Below are positions 52,371-64,000 of a DNA stretch of 64,000 nt, piece by piece. Source of the DNA: Luscinia megarhynchos (lineage: Eukaryota > Chordata > Aves > Passeriformes > Turdidae); NCBI GenBank assembly GCA_034336665.1, contig JAPFBE010000002.1, positions 31,289,406-31,353,405 of the forward strand. Direction: 5' to 3'. The translations under genes and the position numbers were made by a program. The notes under the pieces were generated by a model that made no database searches, was not told the origin of the DNA, and saw nothing but the letters and a program-made list of their open reading frames with translations. How positions within the stretch are numbered: the first letter of the stretch is position 1; each line of letters opens with the position of its first letter.

Positions 52371-55300
52371 CTGTAAAATGAAACAACAGCACCTTCTTCA
52401 TGCAGCTCTCCCCATGTTTTACCTTTTTGGCCTGCAAACTCTTGAGACCAGAGTTCCTGTCTTAAATACACTATCTGGCTTTTCTGGACCCAAATGTTAT
52501 TCAAGAAACCTGCTGTAGGTTCACTGCAAGAAATGTATACTACTATAATATTATTATAGGCTTTTTGATCAGAATTTCACAACATAATAAAAGAAAAATA
52601 GATTTAGGAAGAGGACTGTATATTGTAGGAATGATCATTTGTTTGACCTTAATCTGTCATTGGCAAAGCTTCCAGGCTGCACTGTATTAGCAGATGGATA
52701 ATGGGCTCTAGCTGAAATTACTTGCACAGTTAAGTATTTATTTTCTCATTTTCCTACAGTGAGAGTCTCTAAGAACAGGGCTGGCATACAAACACTCAAG
52801 TACATTCCTGCATAAACATGTTGGGCTCATTGTTTTCTGTTTCAGTGAGAAGCTGAGGTGCTGCCATCACTTCTCCAGTGCTTTGTGTGAGGAACAAAAG
52901 CTGGAGCCAGGTAGTCACTGTTGCTTCCCTTGGGGACAGTGGGGAGCCAGGCACAAAAGTGCAGCACATCATTTGGGACGCGTTCCAAAGGACAGGGGGA
53001 GGGAGGTTTTTCACAGACTTCACTGGATCATCTTCAGGGTTTTTATCTTAGAATAGCTTGCAAAGCTTCTCTGTATTGAGCTTTTCAGTGATGTCTTTGT
53101 GCTGGGTAGCTTTTCTCACTTTCTTAGAGAGAAAGTAATTAAAAAAGAAAATTTACCGCAGAACTAAACAAAATTAGGAAATCACAAAATTCAGAGGAAA
53201 TAAGATTCAGGGGATAAAACCAGAGAAAAGCAATAGAATGAACACTTATTTTGCATGCCTATGATCTTATTGCTTATAACTTTTGTTAATAGGTTTAAAA
53301 GAACTCTTGCAAAGATTTTTATTAAAGTGCAAGCAACATGAAGAACAAAAATGATCAATGCTGCTAATTACACATCTTCTGATGACTTTGACATCTCTAG
53401 AAAGGAATTCCTCACATCACAACTGGATAAGATATGCATATTTTTCGTCAAGATGACTACTCCCCTAACTGATTCAAATATTATTAGAGCAGAATTAAGT
53501 GATGTGCAATTCCTGCCTGTGAACCAAAAATAGTCTCTCATTTGAACACCAAGATGTAGAGGGTTATTGATTATAACTTAAAACATTATCAGCTGATTGT
53601 GCACAAAGAAAGGGGTGCATCCAAGGGTTTTGTTCAGGAATAATGCATTTATTTATTCAGGAATGATATAAAGAAATTTGCATCTGATGAATGATAATAC
53701 AGATGCTTATTGTTTTCCTGTGGTAGGAAATTGTCATTTGAAGCTGGCTTCTTTCCTTAGCATATAAACCTGACATAACTGTTCCCAATGACACAGGGTA
53801 ATTTTAATGAAACTTAATTGAAAGAAATTGAAAGGCAGGTAGGATTTGGTACTCCCATCTCAATTATATTAATTCTGCTTATATTAACCAGAGACAAAAG
53901 AAATTCATTTAACTGTGCTTTATTCCTAACAGAATCATGGGTAAATGACATTCAAAGAAAATTGAAAAAGAAAAGAAGAGCAGATTCCCTCCTTAGAGTT
54001 GTAGAAGCTGAACAGAAAAGCGATTAAAAAAATTAGTAAGGAAAATATGTAGCAACCAGTGAAATAGCCATAGACTTTGCAGGTCAGATGGGGGTTTAGT
54101 GATATCTAGCAAGTCCCTGGTGTGGTTAACTGTGGGAACAGTCTGGCCAGGTATCCACTGGTCAGTTTAGAGGCAAGTAAAAAAATCTGTGAAGAACTGA
54201 GTCCTATGGATGTAGAGCAGAAACAGGTAAGCTATGTCATGATGTCACAAAGAAATACAATGAATGCTGAATAAAAAAATGTATTGGATCAGGAGCCACA
54301 GGTATTTCAAAAAGACACAGAAAGCTTTGATCAGTTTGGCACACCTAAAAGAGTTGCTAGCCCTCAGGTGGCAGAGGGGTAGGAACTCTTTTAGGGTACC
54401 AAAATGCAAGCATAGAAGCCTAGAGCCTTGCTTGGCTGGTGGCTTGCCCACACCTTTGCCACTCAGTTACTCCTGGCCTGAAACAGTGTGGTGCTGTGCA
54501 TGACTGCATGACCTAGTGAATCCTGTCAAATTGGGACAGGGATACAGGGCTTCAGCAGAAATTTAAATACTTAGAAATTTGCTTTGTGGTTCAGTTTTCT
54601 TTACTTGCAAATATGCATGTTTTAGGGAGGGCAGGGCATCTGCAACATTTCTGCTACTGCCACGCAGTGCACACAAATCAGCTCCAATGACAGGTGTGGC
54701 AAATCCTTCTAGATTTCTTGTGAATATAAATGATTGATAATAGAGCAGAGGCAGATGGGATATTTTTTATTTAACTTAGGGAAGCAGACAGCATAGGCTA
54801 TGTCAGCATTAAAAATTACATACTGTCATAGGAGCAACCCTAAATGTTGATGAGCTCCCTAAATCCATGTTGCAGGAAGCTTAGGATGACACATAGACAC
54901 AAGACTCAGAGCATTCTTGTACCCTTCTGATGCAGGGAGGGAGGTGAGGTGCTCTCTGTTCACATCAAAAAACACCAAGGGGATGAGATTCTTACATGTA
55001 AATCTGAGACAGTTGTGTGGGCTGCAGCTGCAGTCAGTGGAGTCCTGAAAAGGGTCAGTAGAGGCTGACAGCATTAGATGGATCCTACACCTGTCCCAGA
55101 TAGAGGTACTGCATTGTGGCCACCCAAAATTCAGGAATAAAAGTCCTACCCAGCTTGTTAGAAGTCAGCCTGAACATTAAAGCTCTATAGCCTCGGGACT
55201 ATAGATCTCGTTGTCACAAAGGAGGGATAGTTACATATTTCTTGTGCAATTGGACTCTGTCTTATTTGAACACTGCTGCTGGTCTGAGCTGGTCAGAATT

Positions 55301-56769
55301 CATTAAAGGATAGAGAGAAAAAATCCTAAAGATTATGCATGTGAGCTGTGAGTGAATAAAAGATTGGTGAAACTAGATATTCCCTGTAGAGTCTCATGGA
55401 ATTTGATTTTCTTTTAAAAAGTAATTTTTTTATCTTCTAGCAGCCTTGTAGTGTGACGTCTGTTGATCCAGTGTAGAAAATTATATTCTGAGTTCAGGCG
55501 CTGAATCAGGTGTGAAATCAGGAAAGTATTTTTGTTTGTTTTAGGCTAACATGTGTGAATGACAAAATTACTCACAGAAACTCTACAAAACTGCAGTTTT
55601 GTTGGACTTAATATTTACAGAGAACATTTTTCTCTAGTTCTGAAGACTCCCCAGACTTTGCATAAATCAGCAAGCATTGGCATTTTCTTAATGTCACTAA
55701 TGACATTTTGGCCAAGAGGGTCTCAGCTGACTTTATTTACTACAGAATAACACAAGGCATGTCCTGAGGGGAATTACTGCATCACTGGGCTTGTTTACAT
55801 TACTCTTTAAGCTGTCATCCCCAGCAAGTGTAATTAGCTGCCCAGTGAAACAAGATCTTTCATTGCCATCTTGCCTAATGCTTAATGTAGGAATAATTCT
55901 CTGGGATGTTTGTTATGTATGGAGTAAACAAAATATTTCCTTCTCAGTGGGGTGAATAAAGTTACCATTGTCAAATGCTGAATGACAAAAGACAGAGTTT
56001 GCCCAAAGGCACTCTTTTGGAGAGATAACTGAGGGAAACTGACATTGATCTGATGCAATGTTGCTGAGCTTATTATATGGCAAATTTAGCAAAGAGCATA
56101 TTATTCCAGGCCCTTACAGAATTATATTCACCAAGGGGCCAGTTAAGAAAGTAAAAATCTCTTTCCAGGAGAAAGAGGACCACACTGAGTATTTGGGAAC
56201 AACTGTGCTGTTACTCAAGTGATGGTGATGGATTAAACCAAGGTTAAGCTACACAAACAGGAGGGAGGACTGGTGACAAGGCTACATGCTGTGCTGCTCT
56301 CTGGAGAACAAGCAGAGTGCTTACTGTAAGACTTGTATGTCTTAATCACAGCATCCAGCCAAGCTGATCGCTTTTGGTGTCAGTATTCAGTGCTTTGGGG
56401 ATAGGAAGAGGGTAAAAAGAGCTGCCACAGAGTCAGAGAGGTTTTAACAAAATACCTAAGTCACTTATGGACTAGATTTGCATTAGACTTGTGGGCGTAG
56501 ACCACTTCAGGAGTGTTGTGAACCTGCACCCAGGATATCTGGCCTCCTACCAGCACGGCAGTTCAGCCACAACTCTGAATGCAAGCAGCACTTCAGGACA
56601 GTGTCAGAGTGTTAAATATTCTACCTTAATTACTTTTTTCCAATGAATGTATGTTGCCCTCTTCTGATCAGGTCAGTCTCGACCTAACTGGAAGGGTGTG
56701 CTGCTACACAATGGTGCCTTTTGCCACGTTGTACTCCTAAGGCCTTGACATGTTATTTCTTCACTGCAC

Positions 56770-56801
56770 AGGCTGTGTTAGGGCTAGGCTGTGTTAGCCC
56801 T
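56770..56801. repeat. Two-copy tandem duplication, 16 bp
   Basis: AGGCTGTGTTAGGGCT is followed directly by AGGCTGTGTTAGCCCT. One unit ends GGGCT and the other GCCCT, so the second half can also pair back on the first. Confidence 0.8.
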
Positions 56802-57845
56802 GATATCCTACTGGTCTCAGAATAGCATCATTAGAGGGCTCAACATAATAAAATGTGCTAAGAGCCAAGTGATGTAAAAAAATACGTATGTGACATCTGA
56901 GCAAGGCTTCAGTGCATACGACCTGTGCTTTCCATGCTCCATAGAGGTTAATTATTTGTCTGGCAAAAATATTGTCTCAAATGACATGCTCCCCAGGAGG
57001 TTAAAATGCTCCTCCCTTCAACTGGGTCACTGATTCCCTTTGCCATTATGAAAAATTGCATGAAGTTTCACTGGAGAATAAGGTAGTGGTAGAGGGGATG
57101 GAACTGCTCATTAGTGCAGGGACCGTGACCCATAATTCAGCTTCCACAGGCAGCGAAGGTGGAAGAGACAGTAAAAACTGGGGTGAGGTGTCAGAAAAAA
57201 TGAAAAAGCAATCCTGACATTTCTTTTCAAATCCAGATGGTGAGCCAGCTCTCCATGTAAGTTGTTTGATTTATAAAAGATACAGCTTTGTTAATATTTT
57301 TGGGCAAACGAGTAACAGGGATGGCTTTGGGTTTTGTTTGTTTGTTTATATGATCCAAAATAAAGTTATAGAAGAACAAGTGAGCAAACCATGACTTTTA
57401 TCAGGCTGATACCAATGTAAAGGGGGCAATTAGATTTTGACACATACAGGTTGCACCAGTGGAGAAGTCAGTACAACACCCCTTGGTCCCCCTTTGAAAT
57501 GCTCATCCTTGCTTGTCTAAACCTCCTTTTCTGATTTTCCTTTGAACTGTTCAACAAGTGTATGGCAGTTGGAAAAGCCTGGAGGAAACACAAGTCATCC
57601 CATCATTTGAACTGTTCATCTGCAGTGGTAGAACCCCTGGCATCAGGAGGTGCAGCCTGGTCGATGGCACTTGGTATGAAGTGAGGACAATTTGCCTTGT
57701 GCACTGAAAGGTAACACAGTCCCTAGAATGCTGGTGTAACACAAAGAAGAAACTAAACAATTCTAGACCACAAGGAGTTTAAACATGCTTCAGAGGTATT
57801 CATGTATGTTAATGAATAGTCCAGGTATGTACAGCAATTGATCCA

Positions 57846-58265
57846 TGGAATGATGGAACCATTTAGGTTGGGAGAGTGCTCAAAAATCAAGTTCAACCAT
57901 TAACCCAGGACTGCAAAGCCCACCACCATGTTCCCAGGCACCACATTTGCACATTTTTGAAACACTTCTAGGAATGGTGATTTCACCACATCCCTGGGCA
58001 GCCTGTTCCAATGCCTGACCACCCTTTCCATATATAATGCTTTTCCTTATATCCACTCTAAACCTCCTCTGGTGCATCTGGAGGCAGTTCCCTCTCATCC
58101 TGTCACTTGTTACCTTTGAGAAGAGACCAACCCTCACCTGGCTATAGTCTCCTTTCAGGCAGTTGTAGAGAGTAATAAGGTCCCTCCTGAGCCTCCTTTC
58201 CTTCAGGCTAAATATCCCCTGCTCCCTCAGCTGCTTCTTACAAGATTTGTGCTCCAGTTCCAGCC
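57846..58265 (-). mobile_element. CR1 LINE 3' fragment, minus orientation
   Basis: About 420 bp of reverse-complement CR1. It starts with a decayed tail near TGGAATGATGGAACC, then CACCACATCCCTGGGCAGC, CTGTTCCAATGCCTGACC, TCTCATCCTGTCACTTGTTA, GGCAGTTGTAGAGAGTAAT and CCCTGCTCCCTCAGCTG. It lies upstream of ANKRD33B in the same orientation as the gene. The 85-codon minus-strand frame inside it is not a gene. Confidence 0.92.
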
Positions 58266-59863
58266 AAAAAGAGATGAAATAAGTTACTCATGGTCCTGCT
58301 CACCACTTCTTTTCCTGAATCCCCTGGCATTTGTGTTTCTTTGCTACAGGATGAGTATCTTGCCTTGAGTAGCAGAGGGGTAGGTCAGTCTCAGCATTCA
58401 CATGTCCTTCATGCCCTCTCAGGAGCTTGTCTCAGCTGGAGAGCATCTAATGAGGAAGGGCTGGGCATGGTGCTAGTCTGACACCAGGGAGTTTGCAGAA
58501 GACCTTAGATAAGCAGTAATCTATGACCCTTCCAATTACTTGTATCCCTTCAAGACTGAAACCTACATGTGGAACACAAAAGGTGCACCAAAAAAGAAAA
58601 AGCTGCTGTCAGTTCGTCCCATATTGTCTCAGATATTTCCTCCTCATCAGGGGAAAGATTCCTCACACTCTTCCCCTGCTCCAGCCTTGGGTCCATCTCT
58701 ACAGCACCCTTCAATGTTTTAGTTATGAAAGCTTAATAAAAACCAAACAAACTCTGACATGCAGAATGAGTTAGAGATGGGTTTTTTAACCCTATTTTCA
58801 AGAAAGTGAATGATGATTCAGTGTTAACCTGGTCAAAACAGCCCCCATGAGAGGCAGGATCTTGATTTTTGCTTTAATAAAGAAGTTAAAAAATGGGTTT
58901 TTTGCAAATTCTCGTCAAATAATCTTAAAATATACAGAGAAAAAAAGCATATACACAGCTATGGTTGTTGCTTGGCAGAATACCTGGAATGTGAACACAA
59001 ATGGTTTTTACAACAGAAGAACATGCTATGTGATATCTTTCCCAAGCAATTATATCCCCTCACAGTAATGCTTTCCTGAAAGATAATCTGATGAAATTCC
59101 TTTGGTCAGGAGCCTATTTTTAATTAAGTACCTTAAGGATAGCTATTTTAGCTATTTAACTTGGAGCTATTTAACTCACTTGGGTTTAATGGCTGTCAGT
59201 AAACCCTGAGTAATTCACATTTTCAAAGAAGCTGAATTTATGAGTAAATCATAACTCATCTCAGCCTGAATCTGCAGTTTGACAGAGGGGATATAAAGGG
59301 AGTTAAGGAGTCCCTCTCTGCTACACAGACCTCTGGAGACTGGGGAAGCAGCTAAGTATCCAGAATGGGACACTTTCAGGTGGACCACTGGTCAGATGCC
59401 ATGCAGCTATTCTGAAGCCTCTATGCCTGAACTGCCTAGAATTTCACCTTTTGCATACTCAGCTGTCTTGCAGCTCAGACATGCTCTCCAGAATTGTTAA
59501 TAAACAGCTCTAACAATAAGCAGTCAAATACATCAGGGAGACCAATCAGTGATTTAGGCTGTGAACATCTGAAATAAAAAGGGGACCTGAAATTTATACA
59601 TATATAGACACAATAAAATTGAAGGTTATTCACACATTAAATGCATACTTGGCTGTTTGGGCAGCAGTCTCTGCATTCTGATTTGGGAGCTTTCGGACCT
59701 TCCAGGTGGATCATTGGATACACCTGGGAAACACTGAAAAACTAGAATTCCTGCTGCTGTCAGGCAAGAACAAGGGAAGGGGAGCTACTACGGGTGGGAT
59801 CAAGGAAGCTCTGGCAGCTTCTAATGATAATGATCAGCTGCCCTTAAACCAGCACGCCTGGAG

Positions 59864-59990
59864 CCTTTGTGGCAGCTGCCCATCCTTAGAAGGGTGAAGC
59901 ACATTTAGCCAGTGCTCAGGTGAGGACTACATAAGAGCCTTGGCTTGGAGCACAGCTCTAAGGCAGCAGTTTGGGCAGCTGCCACAAAGG
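59864..59990. repeat. Perfect 19-bp inverted repeat with 89-bp loop
   Basis: CCTTTGTGGCAGCTGCCCA at 59864-59882 is exactly reverse-complementary to TGGGCAGCTGCCACAAAGG at 59972-59990. Each arm contains the self-complementary core GGCAGCTGCC. The loop holds no recognised element. The arms lie just left of the CR1 ORF1-like relic. Confidence 0.9.
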
Positions 59991-60189
59991 AGGGGCTTCA
60001 ATGGGATTTTAAATGTTGTGACAGTCTTAGCTACAGTGGTGATGTGTCACAGGGCAGCCTGCCTGGCAGGTGTTGGAGCAGCTGTTCCTGCCAGGGCAAT
60101 GGCCTGAGGAAAACTCTGGATAGCAGATGAAGGCCTGCAAGCCCTGGGCTGCAGGGAGTACCTGAAGCATCTCTCTGATGCCTGAGAGA

Positions 60190-60710
60190 TGGCCTGCTGT
60201 CCTGCCAGATGTGTGCAATCTTGGAAGATATGCAAACCAAATGGAGGAGTTACAGGTGGGAGTGAGCAAGCTGTGCAGCATCAGAGAGGCCAAAAAAAGA
60301 GATAGATGAGTATTTTTAAGGAAAGAAAAAAAAGGAAAGGTTCTTCTCAGTAGTGTGAAGAACCCCAGACTGCAACTGCATCAGAGAAGGAGGCAGTATC
60401 CACCGCTAATATTGAGGCATCAAGGTAAGTGCTTGGGAAGATGGAGAATGGAAGTTCATGACTTCTACCACTAAATGCTCTCAGCCCCCGTCCAGAGACT
60501 TAAAACTGGGAGATGTGTTCCCTGCCCTCAAAGCTGATGAAAAGTCAGGTATGCCTTCAGGCAAAGAATCTGCTCTATCTGACCCTAAACTGTGCAAGAC
60601 TATGGGGATGAAATGGTGAGCCCATGCTGCAGGGGACAGAGGCACCCACCTGCTGATCTGACCACTACCTAGAGGGATGTGCATGCCTGTGCCATGAATG
60701 GGATGCCATG
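60190..60710 (+). mobile_element. Degenerate CR1 ORF1-like relic
   Basis: On the plus strand, translation with frameshifts gives pieces that I recall from avian CR1 ORF1: CQMCAILEDMQTK, then MEELQVGVSKLCSIREA near 60240-60290, and GTEAPTC followed by a stop near 60640. The last resembles the start of the SGNH-type esterase region of ORF1. Stops and frameshifts show it is dead. The element may extend left to about 59700. The next block (60765 on) is CR1 3' end, so ORF2 is missing between them. The assignment rests on motif memory and needs a repeat-library match. Confidence 0.55.
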
Positions 60711-60764
60711 GAGGGAGTGTTGATACACTCCTCCAACCCTCTGGCCACTATCCTCTGCAGACCA

Positions 60765-61178
60765 AAGGAGGTGATTCTTCCCCTCTGCTCAGTAATGGTG
60801 ATGCCACACCTGGCACACTGTTGGTTTGGGCTCTTCTGTGTAAGAGCAATGAGACACTGGTGCATTCGAGAAAGTCCATACAAAGTCCAGGTACAAAGAC
60901 GATGGAAGAGCATCTCTTAGGAAAGGCTGAGTGATCTGTGACTCTATCTTGGAGAGGAGAAGGCTCATGGTTGAATTTATCAATATCAGTATGTGACTAA
61001 TTGCTGGCACAGGTTGCCCAGAGAGCTGGTGGAGTTCCTGAACATATTCAAAAGCTGCTTGGAAATTATCCTGGCCAGCTGGCTCTAGCTGATCCTGTCT
61101 TGACTGGGGTGGGGAAAAGTTGGGTGAGATCATCTTCAGAGGTCCCTTTCAATCTCAGCCCTTCTGTGATTCTTCTTA
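60765..61178 (+). mobile_element. CR1 LINE 3' end, plus orientation
   Basis: The order of landmarks follows the CR1 ORF2 end and 3'UTR: ATTCTTCCCCTCTGCTCAG, a decayed CACACCTGGCACACTG, GAAGAGCATCTCTTAGGAAA, GGAGAGGAGAAGGCTCATGG, CACAGGTTGCCCAGAGAG, GGTGAGATCATCTTCAGAGG and the tail CTTCTGTGATTCTTCTT. It is more diverged than the 17154 copy. With the ORF1-like block to its left it may be one internally deleted CR1. Confidence 0.85.
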
Positions 61179-61912
61179 TTATTGCCACAGGGCTTTCTGA
61201 TGGTAAGACTAGAAATGTCTGAACATTACTGTGATATTTCTCTTTTTGATTTCACTTCAAGTTTTTCACTGCATCAAAAAAGTAAATTTGCAGAGTGCTA
61301 CCTTGAGACAATACTCTAATGAGAATATGCTTGTTACAGATGGAGCTGTCTGAACCTATTAATTGTAGAGAAGAGCGTGTCTGAAAAACAGTCCTCAGAG
61401 TATTTAAAAAACCTTTGCCTGATTATGGCACAAGCTCAGAGACAAACCCAGAGGTGCAGCCTCCCATGTAATAGGCTATAGATGGCCACACCACATCAAA
61501 TGGGCAGCCACTCAGCAGCCCCAGTGGCCTGGCTGTGGTTAGAAGAGGAATGAACTCTATCTTATGGTGGTACACGTGTAATTTTAATTAATTCAGCAGC
61601 TGTAAAGGAGGCTACATTATATGGCTAACTTAGAATGCTGGCTGTGAACACACTCAGCCTAAAAATAGAGATGGCCATATTGTCAGTGGTACAGTGAGTT
61701 TACTTTAATTTTGGGCTGACACCTGGGGCCAATATCAGCAAATGGAGCCATGTCAGAAAAATATACTTGATCCAGAAGCAAAATTATACATTTTTATCTG
61801 TTTTAAATTTAGCTTCATATCATCATGCTCAAAAATCTTTCTAAAGAGGAAAGAAATAGTGCTTGAGTCTTCTCTTGAAGATTTCTTTTGTTTACAGGTA
61901 TATATGAAATAA

Positions 61913-61924
61913 CCCCCCCCCCCC
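61913..61924. repeat. 12-nt C homopolymer
   Basis: A run of 12 C in otherwise AT-rich flank. Runs this long are uncommon and prone to sequencing or assembly length error. Confidence 0.9.
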
Positions 61925-62967
61925 AGTAAATAAAAGATTTTTCCAGTTTCTTTGAGGAAAGTGAAGCAACTTACAGCACAATGCATTCCTCAGGTCATAC
62001 AACATATTAATCTTCTTTTTAGAAATACAGATAAAACCTATTCACCAGCTACAAGTCCCCCTTTCCTCAAAGTTCCTGGAAGAAATAATGTCTGGATTAG
62101 GAGTCAAGCATTTTTTTAATCTACCAAAGCAAAGCTTGTAATACCAACCCAGGCAAGGTTTGAATGCTGCTAATAAGCTAATCAGTGAATCTCCATTTCT
62201 CCTGATCTTGATTTATTAAAACAATTGACATGAAGTTTCTGATTAATAAGTACTTGCTGAAATCTTCACTTTAATCAAGCCCACTTGTTTTTTTACTAAG
62301 CTTGAACAAATGTTCTGATCACAGTCTGCTAACATACTTTTATTTAAAAAAACAACATAGAAGACTTAATTTTTGGTTACTATTGAAAAGATAACATTCA
62401 TCTTAAACATGGTAACAATTTATTTTTACTAATCATGCTATGATATTTCTTTACCAATATTAAGAGTGATTAGAATTTAACCTATAGTGTTAAAAAACCC
62501 CAGTTATTACAACCAGCCACATCCTGAAAATGGTCACAACCGTGAGACTGACAGTCAAATTGGGTTGTTTGGCTGAACTGCTCACTATTGCCAGATTGTT
62601 AATCACCAATTTCCACAGCAGCAAGTTTTTTCTGGTGCTGTTAATGTCTCCCTTGATCCTTTCATAGGACTCTGGTTGTCTTTTAGGCATAATACTGTCT
62701 TGTTAAACTATGCTTAACTATCTATAATGGCTGTTTCAAGCATTTTTTTCTTTCCATAATTTTTACAATGTGTTTAGGAATAGAACACAGCGCAGTGGAT
62801 TAGAAAATGCATTTATGTCCAGCTTGGGTATTAATTGGGAGTCTCAATACCCTGTTTCACACCACAGATATCCCTTTAAATATTAGGCAGTCCTTTGCCT
62901 AATCACCCTTTTACTCTGTGCTTGGGGGTATGGGGCTCAAAATACTTGCCTAAATGTAAACCTTTGG

Positions 62968-63014
62968 TCTGGACATTTGGGAAGCTGTCCCAAATCTGGA
63001 CATCTGGGAAGCTG
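62968..63014. repeat. Two-copy direct repeat, 27-bp period
   Basis: TCTGGACATTTGGGAAGCTG at 62968-62987 recurs as TCTGGACATCTGGGAAGCTG at 62995-63014, with one mismatch. It is a small tandem duplication. Confidence 0.85.
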
Positions 63015-64000
63015 AGGACTCTGGTCAGGGTTTGTGTGCTCATTTGTGATGAGGTGAAAGGAGAGAGTGCTGCTGTGCATTGAGACCCACAAGCAACATC
63101 TGTGAAGCCACTAAAGCAGGTCAAGTCTTATTTTCTGAGCTGAACTGACACACATTGTGCAGGCACATAGTTCTTCCCTCCCACCACCCAGAGCCACGTG
63201 GCTGCATCCAGAATGACAGGAGCAGCCCCCACTTGTACCTGCCCAGTGCCTGGCAGCACTTTGGATGAGTGATGTGCTGGGGACCACGCAGGAGCTGTGC
63301 AGGGCTGATGGCTGGCACTGAGAAGGGAAAATCATAGCTCCAGATGCTGTGGATATGGAGGCTCTGGAGAGCTGGCAGTTTGGGAGCAGGCACAGCAGTC
63401 CAGAGCAGCCAGCTGTAGAATAAAGACCAAGCAGAGTGGGTTGATGAGGTGAATCAAACTGCTTGTTAAATAATTAAGCTCCCCCAAGGAAGTACCTTTT
63501 AGTAAGAGGATGAAGAATGCTAATGTTTGGGGGTCTTTTCTGTGTTTGTTTTGATTTGTATTTTAACTGAGTTTTAGTGTTCTATATTTGTGCTACAAAT
63601 TAAGATGGCAAAATAAAACTTTTTAGGAATTTAAACAACCTAGATGCTTTCTGGGGAAATTTTGCCATAAAGCAAATTGTTAATAATACTGTAATGTGAT
63701 CATCATCATAATAATTAGACATAGTAGGCTATTTTTTAATATGCCTTGAATGTTTTATTATATATTGCTACAGCTCCCACTAAAAAAGGCATCCTTTCTT
63801 GAGAATTTAAAGTCTAAGGTTCTAGTCCTGTAATTTGCATTATATCAGTATCTCAATCTGTATGCAGTGCCAATGCAGTCAGTTGCATGGGAGCAGTCAG
63901 TCACAGGCTATGGTTTTCCTAGAGCAAAATAGAAAATTTCCTGGGAGGACATAGTGCTTGTGTTTTGTTTTGTTTTTTTAATTTAGCTAATATGTCTTAT

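Larger units (their letters stand above)
52371..64000. other. Distal upstream flank, no recognised gene
   Basis: Intergenic sequence with CR1 copies at 57846-58265 and 60190-61178, the inverted repeat at 59864-59990, the poly-C run at 61913 and the duplication at 62968. In mammals ROPN1L lies upstream of ANKRD33B. I looked for its protein in the translated frames and did not see it, so if the order is kept in this bird it starts beyond 64000. Confidence 0.75.

Noticed and set aside
57880..58137. 85-codon minus-strand frame
   Set aside because: It sits inside a CR1 fragment, in its 3' region.
60665..61133. Overlapping minus-strand frames of 82 and 114 codons
   Set aside because: They are antisense to the CR1 3' end at 60765-61178.
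1..64000. Search for tRNA, rRNA, CRISPR arrays, operons or a new multi-gene system
   Set aside because: By eye I found no cloverleaf with tRNA box motifs, no rRNA, no regularly spaced direct repeats other than the minisatellite and microsatellites, and no gene cluster. The window is an ordinary vertebrate locus.

Overview
The window is vertebrate nuclear DNA, almost certainly from a bird. It is AT-rich and intron-dominated, with one strong CpG island and several CR1 LINE fragments with the typical avian 3' end. CR1s of this kind, the low repeat load and the conserved protein exons point to a bird; I cannot name the species.

One protein-coding gene is recognisable: ANKRD33B (ankyrin repeat domain 33B), on the minus strand. 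Exon 1 (coding part 36927-37337) lies in a CpG island at about 36700-38080. Exon 2 is at 10663-10792 and exon 3 at 4931-5071. The three join in frame (137 codons; 43 codons plus 1 nt; 2 nt plus 46 codons plus 1 nt) into 227 complete residues. These cover an acidic N-terminus, a conserved Ser/Asp segment and about four ankyrin repeats. The last exon, which should carry the rest of the protein and the 3'UTR, is not in the window and must lie beyond the left edge. Intron 1 is 26.1 kb, intron 2 is 5.6 kb, and intron 3 is at least 4.9 kb.

Upstream of the start codon is a GC-rich tandem repeat (about 37470-37800, mostly 49-bp units). On the gene's own strand each unit carries a donor-like GGTGAGC and an acceptor-like CTCCTCAG. 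This is the most unusual structure I found.

From 38081 to 64000 I find no recognised gene. This flank holds CR1 copies, including one with an ORF1-like part joined to a 3' end with ORF2 missing, as well as simple repeats. It also holds one unassigned 99-nt candidate exon on the minus strand (52272-52370) with both splice consensuses, matching phases and a Cys-rich translation. Intron 1 holds further CR1 copies, one of them inserted inside another. I found no bacterial-type operon, CRISPR array, tRNA, rRNA or new multi-gene system.
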